From Vitellaria paradoxa (taxonomy: Eukaryota; Streptophyta; Magnoliopsida; Ericales; Sapotaceae): a DNA stretch of 64,000 nt. Every line of letters starts with the position of its first letter. The first letter of the stretch is position 1. The notes under the pieces are model-generated. The model made no database searches. It saw only the letters and a list, made by a program, of their open reading frames with translations, and was not told where the DNA came from. The translations under genes and the position numbers were made by a program. Shown one piece after another: positions 1 to 10,900 of the stretch. The stretch spans positions 46,389,812-46,453,811 of the forward strand of contig CM034239.1 in the NCBI GenBank assembly GCA_019916065.1, in the 5' to 3' direction.

Positions 1-8
1 TGAAATAC

Positions 9-974
9 CTGTAGGGAATATTTCAGTGCCTCGGCCATCGGCATCAAAAAACATTGGAAAGCCATCCTCCAAACCATACACAAGGACTCGATTTGGGAAC
101 TTAGAAACCGTTATCTCCACCTAAAAACATCACCGGTCATAGCAAAGATTTGACATTGTATCAGTACATTACAAACTTCTAATCAACACATCAAAATATC
201 ATTAATATACTGAAATCAAACCCACAAACATGAAGTTATAAGATAGAGATAGGCAATCATTCTCCTTCCTACAACTAACCAAACCTGACCAAATGAAGCT
301 TTGTCAATGTATTTTAAAACGGATAAACTACACATAAATAAAATAAAAAAAAAAAAGAAAAAAAATCATTAGTATAAAAATTCGATCGAAGCATACTGCT
401 CGTCCAGTATCAAGAGGACAACTAATACATGTTCACAAACTGATATCCGGACCCAATTGTGACTTTGGGGGCTACTATGAGCCAAGAAGTGGGGTCCCAA
501 CCCAAGTAACTAAGTGACTCAAAATTAAAAGACAAACACCAGAACAAGTGTTTATCACCAAAATAGGAATCAGTCAAAAAAAAATTCTACATATTCATTT
601 TTGCACAGCACAGGAGTCCCAAATTTAGGGCATGCTCACCAAATATGACCACTCCTCAACCATATTCAAAGTAAATTGAAGAAAAAAAAGGGGGGCATTG
701 TCATCAACGTGGTTCCATATTCCATTTCCAGAAGTAGGAAAAGCAAGAAAGTAGTTATTTTGATTGGAAAAAGATGAATCGTATAAACCAAATTGAATAG
801 AGATTGAAAGGAGAGAGTGCGGAGAGATTGATTGATTGCCTTTAGGGGAAGTAAGGCGTCGATATCGGCATCGGAGGCATTGGGGAAGCGTTCTTTGATT
901 GTTCTTTTCAGCTTCTTACGGTCTGCACCCGACAATCGTTGCTGTGTCTTTGCTTCCACCGGCTTCTTGAACAT
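9..974 (-). CDS. EIF2D: eIF2D (ligatin) N-terminus, partial, exons 1-2
   Basis: Translation factor that handles initiator or deacylated tRNA on the 40S subunit in initiation and recycling; cytoplasmic. Exon 1 is 974-840 (45 codons, ATG at 974) and reads MFKKPVEAKTQQRLSGADRK onward to DALLPLK, the conserved pre-PUA start of eIF2D. Exon 2 is 120-9 and reads VEITVSKFPNRVLVYGLEDG and then FPMFFDADGRGTEIFPT, the following pre-PUA strands. It is preceded by a good acceptor (TTTTTAG) and followed by a normal GT donor at 8-7. The rest of the gene (PUA, SWIB/MDM2, SUI1 domains in the family) lies left of the window. Exon 1 to exon 2 joins in phase 0 only if a GC donor at 839-838 is used, or if the exon is extended 17 codons to a weak GT further on. 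The family normally shows no insertion there, so the GC donor is preferred. Confidence 0.9.
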
Positions 975-1120
975 CTCTACTAATCTAAAATTTGATCGTC
1001 TGCCACTCGCGCACTCTCTATCTCTCGCTCAGCGAGCGGCCAGGGAAATGGAAACTTCCGGAATCGAAAGAGGCGGTGGAGACTGGCAAGTACCCCGTTG
1101 GATATATGTGCGTTAGGCTG
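975..1120 (-). promoter_or_regulatory. eIF2D 5' leader and proximal promoter region
   Basis: This is the GC-richer stretch immediately upstream of the eIF2D start codon, with CT/GA runs near 1015-1030. It is consistent with a TATA-less housekeeping leader. No TATA box is evident and the transcription start cannot be placed. Confidence 0.35.
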
Positions 1121-2412
1121 CGTTTTGCTTGAAAAAAAAATAATAAATACATAAAATAAAATTTAACTTTTTTTAATCTTTTTGAGGTCTTTGTATGATT
1201 TTTTTTATCAAAATTTAATTTATATACTAAAACACAATCTGTTAATGTGACATTTATGTACTTGTCAATGAAAGACAAAGAGAGGGCTGTGAGAGAGAAA
1301 GGGTTGGGGCGTTGGATTTGCATGGGAGTGAAACTAGTATTTTTACAAACTACAACTTTTACACGTGCTCATCATATTTGTAAAAAAATTAAAAAATTTA
1401 TGTTCATGAGAAGTCAAAAAAAACTTTTTTTTTTATTTTTTTTTCTAAATCAGTAGTTTGTATTTAAATGGAAATAAATTTTTTGAATAATCCACCTAGA
1501 AGTTATAAAACTTTTAAAAAAATTAGTAAAAAAGATATATAAGGTGAAAAAAAACTTAAAAAAAAAAAGTAAGAACCAAATTTTACTGTGCATTGTTTTC
1601 TAATTTTATTATGTTTATTTCTAAATAAAAAAATAAGTCTAAATTTAAGAATAGTCCGATTTTTAGATTGTTTTTTATTTAATGTAAAATAAAAAACCCA
1701 CTTTCCAGGGAAATAAAAGTTACTTCTCCATTCGAACGTAAATTCTTTGATTTTTATTTTTTTTAATACAAATAACATACTTACAAAGTTTTTATTAAAA
1801 AAATTAAATTTTATTGGAAAAAACATATAAAATGAAAAAAAAATCTTATTACCAAAAAAACTAAGTATAGTTAGATGGACATCCCACAGTAATATCTTTT
1901 TTTTTTTTTTAACTCTTCAGCTAAGAAAAAGTTGCATTTAAACTCATTACCTATAAATTTATACTACTTTATTCTTTTCACTGGTCAATTATTGAAAATA
2001 TAAATAAAAAATACTCTTGTATTATTACATAAATAAATATTGTAACTTAAATTATGTCTCACAAATAATTAGTTCATAGTATCATATTATAAATTATTGA
2101 AAATTTTTATTTTATGTTATGCTTTATTAGAAGAGTAAAAATAACCAAGTTATCAACCACGTTAATCTCAATTTGCGTTTAAAATGATAAAAAGTAAGAT
2201 AAAATAAAATAAATTATAAGTTCGTAATTCCTGCAGTGAGATAAAAAGTTAATAACTTTTAAAATTTTAAATATTTTCATCATTTTTTATAATTTTTTGT
2301 CATTTTAACAGAGCCTTTAATTCTAATAATTGGTGGTTTTATATAAACACTTTTTGAAATGAAAAGTGTATAATACTATATATTACATATAATTTAAGAA
2401 ATTTAGATATAA
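1121..2412. other. AT-rich intergenic DNA, no gene seen
   Basis: About 1.3 kb of A/T homopolymer-rich sequence with only short accidental frames. It contains one copy of the dispersed ~140-bp repeat, in reverse orientation, at about 2173-2318. Nothing else is recognisable. Confidence 0.6.
2173..2318 (-). repeat. dispersed ~140-bp MITE-like repeat (family A)
   Basis: It runs from a GCGTTTAAAATGATAAAAAG start to an end near GTCATTTTAAC, with a CGTAATTC core. In reverse it resembles 4370-4524, 26799-26928, 41405-41551 and 59505-59633, which share a core of the type CTCACTnnnnGAATTACGAA and end in TCACTCTAAACGCACC-like sequence. It has no coding capacity. Confidence 0.45.
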
Positions 2413-4322
2413 TGTCACACCCTAAACTCTTATTTTATTTTTATTTTATTTAAAATTTGTCTAATGCTTAATAATTTAATTGTATTAATTTGGTACTATG
2501 TTAAAACTTTAGCTTTTTTTTTCTTTTTCCTTTTATTTTTTTCTAAATTACTTAATGAGTAAATTAAGTTAAACTACGCAAGGATAAACATCATATTTAT
2601 TTGGAGAGATGGGCTCCATGTAGAAGAGGACTAGTAAAACACATATATGAGTTGGGTGGGTGATGGTGGCTAAGCCACATGGGGACCAAAACATTTATAT
2701 ATAAATTGTTTTTTTTTTTTTTTTTTTTTTGCCTTTTTGATAGGACTTCAAATTGCCAAATCTTGCCTATGGGGTTGTTTAATTGAAAAAAAATTGAGGA
2801 AACAGTACAGTAAAAGTACAAAGATGTGACATAAAGGTAATATCTGTTAAAATTTTATTGAAGAAAAGTATAAAAAAAGTTAAAGTTTGGTGATTTTTGG
2901 TATTTTTTGGTCGGCCAAATGGGGCCTATATATATATATATATATGACTTATGATTTATGTCAACACAAAACAAAAAGAGTGACAGTGGAGGAATAGTAA
3001 CATTTGGAGAAAGAGAAGTTGGGTGAAGCTCACAGCAAGGAGAAAAAAAATTGAGGAAATCTTAGAAAATTTTGGCTAGGAGATTAAGGTAAGTTATTTT
3101 ATTTTATGTTATTAAATTAAAATTAAAAATTTTTAGGCTGAATAAATTAAATATGTGGAGGGTATAATGGTTATGTTTTATTTATTTTTAATTAATTTTA
3201 GGATAAATTTTAACTATTCAATGTCTGATTTGTATATTTTATTGGGTAAAAAAAAAATTAGGACCCAAGGATAATCAATAGCCACCACCTCAGTAAATCG
3301 ACTTTCTTAGAATATCTACTATCTAGGTGGGTGTATTTAACTTAAAAATAAAAGTTATTAAATATGAATGACTAAATTTTTATTTATTTATTACCGTATA
3401 TTCGTGTTGCTAAATACTGCTTGCTACTTATAAATTATTGTGTTAGTGGAGAATCGCGGTTATCTGTGAAATGATAAATTTCAGAAATAGTATTTTTATT
3501 GAAAAAAAATAACACATTGTTGCATATTAGCATGAATTGTACGCATTACACTTGCATTATGGTCAGATAGGACTAGGCCAGACGGGGTCAAGGAAAAAAA
3601 ATAAACATAAGGCTAGATGGGCCCAGTAATTAATAATATGCGATCAGATGGGGCCAGTGAAAATGATATAACCAGATGGGGTTAATGGGATAAGCTAAAT
3701 TAAAGCCACTGTTTACGGTTGAGCACTCAACTCATAAACCAGATGGGGTCCGAATATGTGTTACATTATTATTTAAATCATTTATTATGTAAATGTGCTA
3801 TGATGTGGCCAGTTGGGGCCTAGCAATGATGGATTGTGTATTAGGATATTTTTATCAGATGTGACACAATTAAATTAATTATGAGTTGGTTGTGGAATAG
3901 TTATTGATATAATTATTGTGAATGAATTTTTTGGTGCCTATTTACTATCTTTTATTTTAAGTAAATACCTCTACTGAGTGTGTAACACTCATACCCAAAT
4001 TTATACATTTCAGGTTGAATTTAAAAGTGGCTACGAGTGATTAGAGAATAACCTGAATTGTTTATCTCTTCTTGTAATTCTATGTCCAAAGTTTGTATAA
4101 GCAATTTGAGAATAGAATAGTGTCAGACTAATACTTTGTTTGATGAGTTTTATGAATCGTAAGTTTATATATGTTGAAACTTGATAGAAAATTTTTGACT
4201 GCCTCTTTGTTTTAAACTTTACATGTTGAGTAAATACTAATATTTTATATATTTAGGTAGGGAATTTGGTAATATCCACCCTATCTAAGAGACTAAATGT
4301 ATCCTAAAATAGGGGTGTGACA
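2413..4322. mobile_element. solo LTR (gypsy-like), 1.9 kb, TSD TATAA
   Basis: The element begins TGTCACACCCTAA and ends TAGGGGTGTGACA, an imperfect terminal inverted pair of TG...CA type typical of plant gypsy LTRs. It is flanked by identical 5-bp duplications TATAA at 2408-2412 and 4323-4327. There is no internal coding region, PBS or second LTR, so it is a solo LTR left by LTR-LTR recombination. A TATATATATA tract at 2927-2945 may be the U3 promoter. A degenerate CAGATGGGGYC motif recurs about six times at 3565-3820. Strand cannot be decided without internal sequence; the TATA placement suggests plus. Confidence 0.88.
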
Positions 4323-4369
4323 TATAATGTATCCTACTTCTTTTTTTTTTGTTTGGTTGCATACTATGG

Positions 4370-4524
4370 CTCTATTTGGTATGACAAAAAAGTCTGAAAA
4401 ACGGTGAAAAAAGTCAAAAAATTCTAAAAATTATTTACTTTTTATTTCACTACATGAATTACGAACACACAACTTATCTCACTTTATTTCATTTTATCTC
4501 ACTTTTTGTCACTTCAAACGCACC
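4370..4524 (+). repeat. dispersed ~155-bp MITE-like repeat (family A)
   Basis: It starts TCTATTTGGTATGAC and ends CACTTCAAACGCACC. The core includes TTTCACTACATGAATTACGA. It is related to 26799-26928, 41405-41551, 59505-59633 and, in reverse, 2173-2318. It is non-coding. Confidence 0.5.
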
Positions 4525-5693
4525 ATATATATATTTATAATGCATGTTCACTTCAAACATTATGCTAAAAATTTGTTTGTCGGTGATGCAAATATCAAAT
4601 TTAATACTAATAATTTGAGATTATGTATATATATATATATATATATGTACACATCTTTTAAAACGAAAGGTGTGTGCTAGTACTACATCATACCTTAAGA
4701 AATTCCGATCTAATATATCTTACATTTTTTTTTTTTGTACATTATAAATTTTTATATTGTACATCCATCCAAATATTAGGTTAAAATTTTGACTAAAAAT
4801 AGATACATCAAAATCTCAATTTTTATGAGAATATTGCTCAAAACTAAATAAATAAGAGGATGAACGCTCTAAGTAGATTAAAAAAATGCTTTCATCCTCA
4901 CCCCCAAAAAAGACTCAAAATATCTTTAACTTAGTATTAATTTATAATTTTAATGAAAAAATAATATAATAGTTTTTATAATTTTATAAAGGGATAAATT
5001 TTTATTGTTATGATAATAGGATAATTGTGGAATCTCGAATTTTGATAATTTTTTTAAATTTATTTTAGTGCTTTAGAAATACTCACTATTTTAAGTTGTG
5101 TAAGAAAAAAAAAATCACCCAATCAACTAAATTATTACACATTTTAATTTATAACCGACAAATTATTTTTTCATATATTCTACTCACTTTGATTGTATAA
5201 ATAGAAATAAAAAATTTACTCCGGTAAAAGGTTTGCAAAACTCGTTTGATATGTTTTATATGTTTATAAAAAGGAAAAAAAAAATAGAATCACATTATTG
5301 TTGTTAATATAATATATTGTCAAATGTTATTACGGTAGTTAGTACGTCGTATATTTATTGATATGTCAGTGTATTATATGATTATAATTAGGTTGTAATT
5401 TATTCTATTACCAAGGCCGTAATTTAGTGGCTGTTTGGAAGAAAAAAAAAAGTTAGTAAAAAAATATAATAAAAATAAAAAAACATGACATAAAGGTAAT
5501 ATGTGTTAAAATTTTATTGAAAAAATATAAAAAATAATTAAAATTTAACAATATTTGATAAATTTTGACTGGCGAAATGAGGCTATAGTTGCTCTTACAA
5601 CCCTAGTTTTGAGCTTATACGCAGGCCTCCTCTCTTGTACAGAATTATAATGATTAACACACTTTTTATTGACTGTTAATTCTCTCGTGTTAA
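4525..5693. other. AT-rich intergenic DNA with (AT)n
   Basis: No gene is seen. An (AT)n microsatellite lies at about 4626-4646. A stretch at about 5440-5590 (TGACATAAAGGTAATATGTG core) resembles sequence at about 2825-2925 inside the 1.9-kb solo LTR, so it is another dispersed repeat. Confidence 0.5.
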
Positions 5694-6050
5694 CTCCGTT
5701 TAGCGTTAGAAAATAAGATAAATTGAAATAAAATATAATTTAAAATTAATTTTAGCGTTAATTTTTTTTTAAATAGCAACTCGTGAGAACAGATTTGAAA
5801 AATCATTCTCACAGATTTAAAAAAATTCATAAAAAATAACGATAATGGTACTCATTTGAAAGCTTTTGACATAAAAAATATGATTAAATAAAAAATTTAC
5901 ATATTCAGTTAACTTACTTTCAAATTTTTTTATTTTTTAGTGAAATATTAGAATTTTTTGAAATTAGTGATAACGGAAAAAATAGAGATAGAGAGATTAT
6001 TAAAGATTTATAAAATTTTATAGAAGAAATTAATATGCCAAACGAGACCT
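5694..6050 (+). repeat. ~357-bp MITE-like element, copy 1 of a tandem pair
   Basis: It shares its whole length with 6193-6549: an AAATAAGATAAATTGA start, AATGGTACTCATTTGAAAGC in the middle, and TATGCCAAACGAGACCT at the end. The ends resemble the CCCATTTGAC / GCCAAACG termini of other elements in this window. There is no open frame of interest. Confidence 0.65.
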
Positions 6051-6192
6051 CAGTCGTCCACTTTTCAAAATTGGCAGACTTATTTATCCCTTTACATGCA
6101 CGCAAGAGTTGCATATGAGAATTTCTTTTACAATTAAAAAAAAATCCATGAAGTTAGTATCACTTTTGATGATAGTCATGTGACATGGAGGT

Positions 6193-6549
6193 CCCATTTG
6201 ACGTAAGAAAAAATAAGATAAATTGAGATAAAATGTGATTTAGGGTTAATTTTAGTGTCATTTTTTTCTGAAAATTCGCAAACCGCAGGAATGGTTTGCC
6301 AAATCCGTTCCCACGAATTTAAAAAAATTCACAAAAATAGCGACAATGGTACTCGTTTGAAAGCTCTTGACACGAAAAATATGATTGTATAAAAAATTTA
6401 TACATTCGGATAACTTACTTCTAGATTTTTTATTTTTTTAGCGAAATATTGAAATTTTTTGAAATTAGTGATGACGGGAAAATTAAAGATAAAAAAGTTT
6501 ATAGAGATTTATAGAGATTTTCAGTGTTTTTTTATGCCAAACGCAGCCT
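6193..6549 (+). repeat. ~357-bp MITE-like element, copy 2 of a tandem pair
   Basis: Same orientation as 5694-6050, with many substitutions. It contains AATGGTACTCGTTTGAAAGC and ends TATGCCAAACGCAGCCTG. The first copy has lost several CpG-containing positions that are kept here (for example GCGACAATGG against ACGATAATGG). Confidence 0.65.
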
Positions 6550-7920
6550 GAGTTGTGAACCATTCGTTAAAATCAGATGATTTGCGATAAAAATAAATTT
6601 TAAAATAATTTTACTACAATTTCTAAATAATTTAATTATTCAATTCTTTAAGCACATAATTATGAATAAAACCTATATTTTTATACATAAAGACGATAAT
6701 GACATGTTGTAAATATTATATTATTCCATAAAGTACTCAATTTTATTAAATATAAAGTTTATTTTACATACACCTTTTGTCGTTTCGATTTTGTACAAAT
6801 AGATCTCATATGTTTCATAAACATGCACCTAGATCCTTAAAGATTATATTACATCCTTAAGGATTGTATTACATTTATTCAAATATCTTCTATTAAATTT
6901 TTTATCTAAAAAGTAACTTTTGGCTAATTCAATTATATAAAATTACCTTTATACCCTTACTATTAATATAAAGAGATGCATAAAAAAAAAAAAAAATTGA
7001 GACTAAGTTCTTCCTTTATTATTTGATAAAATAGAAAAAAGTGGAAGAAGAGAAAAAAACTAAAATTGTTATCTTTTCGATATTTTATTTATTAGATTAT
7101 TAATAGAAAAAAAGTAATACAAATTTATATATATGTAAAATTACTAGTTTATATAATATAAATTTTAAATATTGATGCGAAATATAATAATTTAAAGCAG
7201 TAATGTAGAAATAGTTAGCAAAAAAATTTAAAAAATTAATTATAATGTAATTTTTATTTTCATGTTTTGCTTATTAGATTATTAATTGAAAGAAGTAATA
7301 ATAAATTATTATGTATTATTACTAATTTATATATAATAATTTAAAATATTACTATTGAAAAAGTTCACAAAAAAGTTTTAATAAATTAATTATAATGTAA
7401 TCTTATATAAAAAAAAAATACACTATATCATAATATAAATAATTTTTATGAATACTAACAATATAAAAGTAGTCTTATAGTATTGAAACTTGACAAAAGT
7501 TACTTTTGAAATAAAAAATTTAATAGAAATAATCTTAGTAAATGTAATACAAATATCAGGGTTCAAGTGTACATTTACGACACTGGTCTATGTGTACAAA
7601 TTTGAAATTATAAAGCGTATAGGCGAAAAAAACTTTTAAATATATGAATATTTTCTCACATCTCCATATCATTCACATTGAAACTAATATCCTACTATCA
7701 TTGTTAAGAAACATCCAATAACACGTAAGAAAAATAGTTTCAATACTCTCAACTTTAAGACTCAGTTGTTAAGGTGAAAGAAATTTATGTGTTATACGAA
7801 AAAACATCATTTGTCACGAGACAATCATATTACACGACTAAACAAAAGAAAATAAAATAAAAAATTTCAGATCCAAACAGGATAAAATACCCAACAACTG
7901 AAAATGATAAATTAAAATAA
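6550..7920. other. AT-rich intergenic DNA downstream of the SUN gene
   Basis: No gene is seen. Long A/T runs predominate. The last ~200 bases (7720-7920) probably include the 3' UTR of the minus-strand SUN gene. Confidence 0.5.
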
Positions 7921-10900
7921 TTATAACAAGAGAATAATAATCACAATATTACAGCTAAATAATAGACAAAACCAGGAATAGCCCGTCGTACAAAATTTCC
8001 TGGACTTCCACCATCTATGAATACTCAACACTATACCTATGAACACCCTCACAAGGGCCAACAATCCAAAAATTAAGCATAGAACGAAAATAACTACTCC
8101 TTTACTCTCCATATATACCTGGTTTAGTTGAATCTTTTCAACCTCCAACCTGCATTTAAATACAGTAGTAAGCAATAACTCACAACCACAGGAATAGGGT
8201 AAATACCAAAGATTAGAAAACGCCTTTAACATACCAAAATAAAAGTACCAGTAAAACATAAGCAACTGATGAATGTAAGGGACCACACGCATGTTAAATG
8301 ATAAACTCAACAAAATAGTTCAACCTTTACGGATTGCAGTGGATCTAGAAATTTGAGAGAGAGCGGGACAAGTTAAAATTTCCATACTTTTTGAGGGCCA
8401 AGGATTTTTTTTTTACTGTAAATATTCAAAAAAAGGGGGAAAAAAAAAAAAAAACCTAAGGGATCCTAGGATTCCTGGCAGAATTTTAAAAATTTAAGGT
8501 GCAACAGTCCCAGCTAGTACCCCAATGTTTACAGAACTTTGCATTCCTCCCCCGCTCTCTCAGTAATTCTTAATAATTATAGATCTCATTAAATTGGGGA
8601 GTGTGTAGGGGTGGGGGCTACATTCAAAGAAACACTCCTATAAAAGTGAGGTTCCAGTGTCATGACAAGACATGTCTTGTCCGGCACCTACACTCCTAAA
8701 ACACTCTTTAAACACTTGAAAGATGCACATATTCATAACATAAACACACATGAAACAAATTGTAATTTTGGGCGGTAAAAACTTCAAATTAACTATTAAG
8801 AAAACAATGATTTTACATTTATTGATTCTTTATCATTATGCTTTTATTTTAGAAATGCTAAGACCGAAAACTTGCAATTTGTTTATAATAAAATATTTTC
8901 AAATAAATATAAATAAAAAATAAATGTATTTTAAATACATAGTTGTTTTTAACATATCCTTAATGTGTCATGTCTTGATAATTTTGAAAAGACGTGTCAG
9001 CATATTCACCCTGTATCGTATTAGTATTCTATGTGTATATTCATGCTTCTTAATCTGTATTGCTTAGTAATGCAAAGTTAACCGTCCAACCCATACCTAC
9101 CTCGCCCCTTGGGGGGGGGGGGGACACATGCTTGCGCACAATTTCACTCTAAAGTAAAAGGCTAGTAAAAGAGAGAGGAAGAGAAGAAAGAAGAAGGTGA
9201 GGTTGGGGAAGATTGCTAAGTCCATAGTGCTCCATCGTTAGTTCTAAGCTCAGTTCACAAAAGCAATAATTTACAAATAAAGTTCCATAGCATATAGACC
9301 TGGGAACATCTATACGGTGATTTCAGTGAACATCTATACAGTGCTTTCAACGCATGCTGTGCACTGCCTCGAATATATCCACAAAAAGTTCACCTATATA
9401 CTCACCAAGTCTAGCATAGGATTGTGAATTGCACGTATTCTTTGTATGTTTCGCTTTCTTTTCTTTGCTCTTTATGTTCTTATCTCGTCAATGGTAAGAA
9501 TCAAACCCTCCATGCCACCACTTTCTTCAAAAATTCAATCACAACACTACAACACTGAGCAACAATGGATTTCAAACTTATACTATCTCTTGGAATGGAT
9601 ATTTAGTTTTGCCCCACAAAATCTCCCTGGGCTGCTATATGGAGTGTCTAACTACTAGAAACAAATGCATCAAAGTCAAAGGCTCTACCTAATCAATCCT
9701 TCAAGCAGGCAGCCCATATTCATTAACCCTCAATCTGCACTTTGAGAAGTTTTCAACTCTCATTTGTCCACCTGCATCAGCACTAATCTTCTTGCTCACA
9801 ATTTCTCTTTGTCTCCTCCCCATTCCTATCAACCTCCAAGTTCTTCTCCAATTTTCAACAATCTATCAGATTTCACTCTTCCCCTGCAGATCATTCCAAC
9901 TGTCATCCTCTTCATCTAAACATCAGCCCCAGTTGTGACCCACCACCTTCAAAGGATGGCATTAGTTTCATTGCATTCCATAAATACCAGTTTAAGGGTC
10001 CAACATAAAATCAGTGCATCTGCCAACAAATTGCATGTTCATATAAGCTGCCGTTCTGATATTGAATGGGCCACCGCCAATTCCTCATTTCATGTCTGCT
10101 TATACACTTTACTCTTTTTCTTGCTTTCATAAGCTGTCATATTTTTTTTTTTTTTTTAAACTTTGCAATTGGATCCAGGATTTTTGCTGTTGTGATATTC
10201 TTCTAGTACAGAAGAAATACATACAAGGAGGTCCCGAATAGCTACTTTTTCCAAAATTTATTCTTCTTCTCTTGGATAGACTTAAGGCCTATTTTGTTTT
10301 TGCTTCAATTTTCTTGCATCCCTTAGGAGCTGTTAATTTATGTGTATGCTCCATATTTGCAGTTATTATTTAGTCTGTAAGCACATTAACTGATTGGTAA
10401 CCATCTTTTGTTTCTTCTCCTTTTCTATTACAACATCTATTTGATGTGTTTTTTTTTTTTTTTTTTTTTAAAAAGAAATCTCCCCAGGCATTTTTCTGAC
10501 ATTGTAAAGTTTCCCATTAGAACAATCCCAGCTTCCCTATCCCCACAAGCTAAGAGAAGAAAATGACTACAAAATAATACACAAGAAGAAGCAGAGAGCA
10601 AAACGCCCATACTGCCAAGCATGCATAAAGAAAGAACAAAAGCACTTCAATCAACAGGTCAATCAGAAAATATAATTTGCAAACTAAAACTGCATGCTTG
10701 GCACAACCACTAGAGTCATTAGATAAATATGAGAAAATAATGAGGAGAAAGAAAGCAACCTTAGAATGGTGTTGTCACTGAGCAAATTATCCAGCTGCAT
10801 GGAAATAAGGGATTTCCAAGAAATAAGATCACCAACTTCCTTACTCTGCAAATACAACAAAGATGTTATAGAACAAATCAAGGATCAAAACCTATTATAA

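Noticed and set aside
832..1116. Plus-strand open frame over eIF2D exon 1
   Set aside because: It is antisense to a conserved coding exon and has no family resemblance.
1503..1826. Minus-strand 107-codon frame
   Set aside because: Phe/Lys/Asn-rich translation of A/T runs, with no initiation context or conserved motif.
9446..9658. Nested gene in SUN intron 3
   Set aside because: 70 codons with no domain, and weak coding composition.
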